From Saururus chinensis (lineage: Eukaryota; Streptophyta; Magnoliopsida; Piperales; Saururaceae): a stretch of 64,000 bases of DNA. Under the pieces are notes generated by a model, which was not told the DNA's origin, ran no database searches, and saw nothing but the letters and a program-made list of their open reading frames with translations. A program made the position numbers and the translations under genes. Position 1 is the stretch's first letter. Each line of letters begins with the position of its first letter. Below, piece after piece: positions 59,701 to 64,000 of this stretch. The stretch covers positions 24,534,756-24,598,755 of the forward strand of contig CP141147.1 of assembly GCA_035235625.1 (NCBI GenBank), given 5' to 3'.

Positions 59701-59964
59701 ATACCTCTGCACTCTTTAACTTTCAGATGATGTTGCTTTTTATTCATTCGAGGTGAACATTAATTTTATCCAATCGTTGAAATTATGAAGTAGGATAAGG
59801 AGTAAGTTAGAGAAGTATAAAAAACATTACACATCAAATATGTGTCTCTTGGAGGTACGTTGCATGTCTATATTAAGTATTCTTGTAGTTGAATACACAT
59901 ATTTCTTTTAATAAAAGCAATTTATGCATTTTTTTTCTTTGCAGGTGCTGCAATAACGTCTTGA
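56737..59964 (+). CDS. TAC1: TILLER ANGLE CONTROL 1-like protein (IGT family), five exons, 288 aa
   Basis: Exons 56737-56742, 56861-56927, 57189-57796, 59138-59303 and 59945-59964, all with GT-AG introns; total 867 bases with stop. Exon 1 encodes only Met-Lys, the unusual structure shared by IGT genes. Residues 1-12 are MKIFGWMHHKIQ (region I). Region II has the family signature GILAIGTFG (63-71). Region III is KRITLADLFYAD (158-169). Region IV is basic: KKQRRGRSLAKKFMPWKGED (199-218) and TKMLKKKIHPEFG (230-242). An acidic stretch spans 90-106. The C-terminus ends DSLLQGAAITS and has no LxLxL EAR-like motif, which separates TAC1 from LAZY1-type members. TAC1 promotes wide branch or tiller angle, acting against LAZY-dependent upright growth; the biochemical role is unsettled. 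The reading frame is intact. Splice sites are predicted by eye. Confidence 0.93.
57797..59137 (+). other. TAC1 intron 3 (1341 bp)
   Basis: GTAAAG donor and ATCAG acceptor. A/T-rich; no nested gene. The minus frame at 58022-58330 and plus frame at 58706-58927 have no domain. Confidence 0.8.
59304..59944 (+). other. TAC1 intron 4 (641 bp)
   Basis: GTTGGT donor and TTTGCAG acceptor after a pyrimidine-rich tract. It separates the last six codons (one split) and stop from the rest, as in the family's short last exon. Confidence 0.8.
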
Positions 59965-60555
59965 TAGCATTCCACGGCTGGAGACCCATTTCATGTCCAT
60001 GCTTGCATCTTTAGTTCCACCCTTAAATTCGTGTATCTTGTGATTGTTTGTAGTTGTGACGGACTTCCATTATGCCTCTAGTGCAGCGTAAAATCTAGTT
60101 GGGCCAACTTTCATATATATGACTTGTATTGTCTATTATGATCACTCTTATCCAAATATTCCTCTCTCTTGTTATCTCTTTCTAAGACTCGCTCTTTCTA
60201 ACTTGTTAACTGCAAACGCGATATAAATCGGATTCATCGAGCCTAAGCGGTTTCTATAACCAAAGCCCGTGATCAACCCACATGCAGCTCCAAATATGAT
60301 ACATTAAGAGGCATTGATTCCTATAAATAAGTCTTATGTACCATATTGGGAGCCATGTGGGATAGTCAAGGAGCTAGTCACCGAGAACTCATCAGAAAAA
60401 TATTTTTCTAAGTGGTATTTACTTGGCAGGCCAACTGGCATTATCAAGGTCAGCATATGTATATATTACCGATCTAAACAAGAAGTGATCATGTCTTGGG
60501 TGGGTTTTAGCAAAAAAACTACTTCTTGGTAGTTGTTCTTTCTTTAATCTAAGTA
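59965..60555 (+). other. TAC1 3' untranslated and downstream region
   Basis: The first 200-250 bases are presumably 3' UTR; no canonical AATAAA stands out. The 72-residue frame at 60314-60532 has no recognised domain. Confidence 0.4.
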
Positions 60556-60559
60556 AGCT

Positions 60560-60868
60560 GTTTGGATATAGATTATTGCTGATAAAAAATCTTAATTCAC
60601 CTTAATTTGATTAGTTAAATTTATCGATGAATCGCTTTTATGTTTGGTAATGTATATTATGTAAATTTGATTATAATAAATTTGTAGATAAATTATGGGA
60701 ATCTCCTAAGGAGAATATTACTTGGGAAATTAAAAATTAACCAAAAAACTTGATGAATCTAATGGCTCATCATGAATTTGATACATTTAAGTTTTTTTAC
60801 ATCCAAATATAATTTAGAGGATTTATGTTTAATCTTAAAAAATCATACTGATGAATCTTCATCCAAAC
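60560..60868. mobile_element. MITE-like element, 309 bp, GTTTGGAT ends
   Basis: Terminal inverted repeats GTTTGGATATAGATT and AATCTTCATCCAAAC (reverse GTTTGGATGAAGATT) match at 13 of 15. The interior is A/T-rich and non-coding. No TSD is clear, so the superfamily is not assigned. Confidence 0.6.
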
Positions 60869-61122
60869 TACCCCTAAATATCTAACTCGGTAATCCAATA
60901 TTATCACACACAACTTTTGTTGTTGTCATATTTGTAAGTGTTAAGTTGCCCATATATTCTTAGCCAACCAAGAGTTTGTCATCTAATGAAAGATGATAGC
61001 TTCTTTCCCATAATAACCATCATGTTTCAGACCCCTCATATTTCAGGCTACCATGCTTCTTGAAAGAGTTATAAATCTATAAAATTATTAGGGTTATTGT
61101 AGTAGAAGTGCTAGTACATAAG

Positions 61123-61292
61123 CAGGGGTGGAGCCGCATTGCTGCTCCCCCCCTATTTTGAAATTATTAAGAGGGGCATGCAAATAAATATTTTAAAATT
61201 GCCCTTTCCCCTCTCTCTTCCCCTTTTTCCTCTTTAAATAATTACACATAGCGTACCCCACCCCCTTTAAAAACTTCCTGACTTCGCCCTTG
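61123..61292. mobile_element. hAT-type MITE, 170 bp, 8-bp TSD
   Basis: Ends CAGGGGTGGAG and CTTCGCCCTTG (reverse CAAGGGCGAAG), a common plant hAT MITE style. Flanked by TACATAAG (61115-61122) and TGCATAAG (61293-61300), 7 of 8 identical. Non-coding and C-rich at both ends. Confidence 0.75.
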
Positions 61293-61615
61293 TGCATAAG
61301 TTATTCACATGGATGCTTTAATTCTTTTAGCTTTATCATCTCCTCCAGTCTCTCCTCTATCATATTGCTTTCTTTCTCCCTCCGCTCCATGCCCCTTCCT
61401 CTTTCGCACTCCCCTTCTTTCACTTGGGCTAAAAGAAAACCGTCGAGTATTTGAAGACAAGAGGAAGAATCCGTTAACAGTTGCATCCATCATCATTATA
61501 GACACTTTTTGTTTTCTTTGTTTTCAATGTGCGTGCTCTTGTAAGTAGAGCTTATGAGCTTGCTTATCTTGTATTCTTCTTGCTTTGGTTTATAACTTTT
61601 TAATTATAAAAATTA

Positions 61616-61808
61616 TTTCCTCCATCCCATATTAATAATTTTATTTAAAAAATTAGTGATTTTTATTAAAAAGTGAGACACAATTAGGAGAATGAAAAAT
61701 AATTTTATTGGATAATTTTTTAAGTACCCAACTACTTAAATTAAGCCAAATAGAGTTTTTATTATAGGACATTTTTTTAATAGAACTATTAATATGAGAC
61801 AAAGGGAA
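61616..61808. mobile_element. Stowaway-like MITE, 193 bp, TA TSD
   Basis: The left end TTTCCTCCATCCCATATTAA and right end TTAATATGAGACAAAGGGAA are inverted copies of the CTCCYTCCRTCCC-type Stowaway terminus. TA dinucleotides flank it at 61614-61615 and 61809-61810. Confidence 0.72.
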
Positions 61809-61940
61809 TATATCCTAATCTCAAGTACCAATATGTAGATAAACATTCATGTGTTGAGTCACAACTCAATAAGGTTAAGGGTGCTTCCATATGGTTCATC
61901 ATCTTATGACCATGAAGTGAGGAAAGATGATGAAGACGGC

Positions 61941-61970
61941 CACGGGCGGAACTAAGATTTCATCTCTGAG
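61941..61970 (+). mobile_element. Possible 5' end of the hAT element
   Basis: CACGGGCGGAACTAAGATTT resembles the CAGGGGCGGA ends of plant hAT elements and lies upstream of transposase remnants on the same strand. No matching right end was found inside the window. Confidence 0.35.
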
Positions 61971-62399
61971 GGGGCCAAGAATTAAATGAATCAAAGTTAA
62001 ATATTTTTTTGTCACCTCACTTCTATTAAGAATTTCATTTACACCCACAATGCCATGGCAAGCCATTTATTCAATCGTTGTATTAATGAATTGGCTGAGT
62101 GAATAACGCAACTTAATTACAATCCTTCAGCAATGACATATGAGATTTATATTTCATATCTACTACTAGGAATTACTACTTTTAAGAGGCCTCAACATCA
62201 ACTACAAATTTCCCAATCCATCATTCACTATCACTTGATTTCCTCGTTAAATTTTGATCCTTTCAAGTTAAATATGTTGGCTAAGGATGTCAAAATTCAT
62301 ACTTGATAGATGGTAAATACTTCACAAAATTCAACTTTGTCTAACTTTAAATAGGTTTGGAAAGTTTTCCGAAAAAAAAGCGCAAGAAGGCAAAAGGCA

Positions 62400-63730
62400 A
62401 TTGGCCTCTTAGAGCACCATATACATATTTTAGCATAATAGAAAATCCTCATTTTGTCTCAATTATTGAAAAAATTATAGATTTTTGTTTAAAATGAATA
62501 CTCAATTAAAGATAAAATTATATCTATTACTTTAGATAATGTCTCTAATAATAATTATGAGGTAGAACTTTTAGAATCTCATTGTGATCACATTGGTGCA
62601 ATAGAATCTTCTATGTTTCATATTTGATATGCATGTCACACAATTGATTTATTTGTTCAAGATGGTTTATATGAAGTTAAACCTCATCTTCAATTAATTA
62701 AAAATATTATGATACATATCACTTCCTTCATCCTCTAGAATAAAAAAATTTTAAGACTTGTGTAAAATGTATGGTAATGCATATAATTAGATGTTCATCA
62801 CAGGTAGAATAGCATATATTTAATGTTAAGACCTTGTAAAGGATTAGAAAGTTTAATCATAAGTTGGGCTACAGAAAAGTTACCTCATTTACCTCATCTA
62901 GGACTTAATGGAGGTATTTTACTATTTCTATTTGTTTGATGGATTTTTAATCTATTTTTTATGATAATACTAAAGATTTATCTAGAGTTTACTATTCTAC
63001 TTCTTGTTCAATTCTAAACCACTTGTATGACATAATTTATGCATTTAAAAATTATAGATATAATGAAACTTATGCACATCTTATAAATGAAATGGAAACA
63101 CAATTCATTAAATATTGGTCTATTATCCCAGTAATTTATGGTTTAAGGGTTGTAATAAATCTTAGGCTTAAATTAGAAGGTATACAATTTTTAATAGATG
63201 ATATACATGACAAAATGAGTCTGTGTGCCGATGAAAATGATATTTTATATAAAACTATAGAAATTAATTTGTGTTATTTATAGAATACATATGAAATAAC
63301 CTATTAGTCAAGACAAAAACATATCAACTTCTTCTACTCCTATGCTTTTTCCACATAAAACTACGTCTTCGATGATACTTTAAAAAAAAATGTGGTTCTA
63401 ATACTAATAATTTGGCTAACTATTTACAAATAGGTATTTCATATTTTCTTATTAAAGAAGAACTTAATAATTTAAATGTTTTAAATTGGTGGCAGACACA
63501 TGGAAAGAACTAACTTGTGTTGTTTGACTTAGCTTAGATTTACTCAGCCCCCCTCCCCCCCGATGTCCATAGAACCGTCGAAATTTACTATTAGTGATGG
63601 AGGTAAGGTGTTGGATGATACACGAAGTTAAATACCTGATGCGGTGGAGTCATGCATTTGCTTGAAGGATTAGCTAGAACATAAGAAATGGCACAAACTC
63701 TCAATTTTGAAGAAGATATTAGAGTAGATT
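62400..63730 (+). pseudogene. hAT transposase (Ac/zinc-finger BED RICESLEEPER-like), broken
   Basis: The RNase H-fold region starts with ITLDNVSNNNYEVELL near 62530. Next is CHTIDLFVQDGLYEVKPHLQ near 62632 (the conserved hAT CH...LxxQDGL box). An 86-residue frame at 63023-63283 contains MYDIIYAFKNYRYNETYAHL and FIKYWSIIPVIYGLRVVINL, the helical insertion region. The dimerisation domain remains as LNVLNWWQTHGKN near 63470 and ISDGGKVLDDTRS near 63590, then VESCICLKD; the TVASESAFS stretch is lost. Stops and frameshifts throughout. No BED finger was seen. Confidence 0.8.
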
Positions 63731-64000
63731 TACAGGACTAGACAATCAATTAGTTAATAATATAATTTTTATTTATTTTTTATATTAATATTTTATATTA
63801 TAATTTAAATAATAGATAGGTAATTGGGTACTAACCTAGTTGGGATGTACTCATTCTATAGTAATGCAATTCTAGCCTCTATTGTGTAAGTTTATGAAAT
63901 TTTAATAAATATTTTTAAAAATTATTGACCAATTTTTAAGTTGTTTTTTGTCCTTAATAGTTGAGACTTGAGTTGCTTATTTGATGGAGAAGGAGAAAAC
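63731..64000. other. A/T-rich flank, no recognised feature
   Basis: No coding signal to the window end. The right terminus of the hAT element, if kept, was not found here. Confidence 0.4.

Noticed and set aside
56737-59964. LAZY1 or DRO1 identity for the IGT gene
   Set aside because: The C-terminus ends without the EAR-like conserved region of LAZY/DRO proteins; region III/IV spacing fits TAC1 better.
61301-61548. Overlapping 61-79-residue frames
   Set aside because: Low-complexity CT/GA-rich stretch between two MITEs; no domain.

Overview
This is nuclear DNA of a flowering plant. The evidence is one spliced plant gene with GT-AG introns (a TAC1-type IGT-family gene), retrotransposon lineages typical of plants (SIRE-like Ty1/copia, Tekay/Del-like and CRM-like Ty3/gypsy), and Stowaway- and hAT-type MITEs. 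I cannot name the species. No tRNA, rRNA, CRISPR or prokaryotic signal was seen.

Layout. About 1-51.4 kb is a pile of nested and decayed LTR retrotransposons with no host gene that I can recognise. 1-6.4 kb holds LTR fragments and a dead SIRE-like copia pol. 6.4-15.1 kb holds a 3.5-kb solo LTR, a Tekay-like 3' end (chromodomain region, polypurine tract, LTR) and a minus-strand copia LTR. 17.55-28.9 kb is one CRM-like gypsy element with both LTRs and decayed gag-pol, split by two later solo LTRs (20158-22332 and 24440-28079). 30.3-34 kb is a minus-strand Tekay-like gag-protease remnant with primer-binding site and LTR. 34.2-39 kb is a long LTR carrying a solo LTR at 34622-36692. 41.7-46.8 kb holds two copia LTRs, the first split by a solo LTR at 42170-44420. 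47.25-51.4 kb is a 4.2-kb solo LTR.

51.4-64 kb is less repeat-dense. It carries a decayed transposon-protein fragment near 54 kb, the TAC1-type gene at 56737-59964 (five coding exons, 288 residues, intact frame), three different MITEs (60560-60868, 61123-61292, 61616-61808) and a broken hAT transposase (about 62.4-63.7 kb). TAC1 is the only gene here likely to act for the plant; in the known family it sets branch or tiller angle.

Insertion order can be read from target-site duplications (TSDs): AGAGC, CTTAA, ATAAA, AAGGT and GAAAC are exact, and ATGCA/ATGTA has one mismatch. The most unusual pattern is a cluster of self-complementary 8-10-mers (TTCGAA-core in some LTRs, ATCGAT-core in others) in the LTRs of several unrelated retrotransposon lineages. 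Where related LTRs can be compared, the flanks (for example TGCAGGGC) are conserved while the palindrome core changes as a set. LTR ends given as 'about' were set by comparing copies within the window and may be off by tens of bases.
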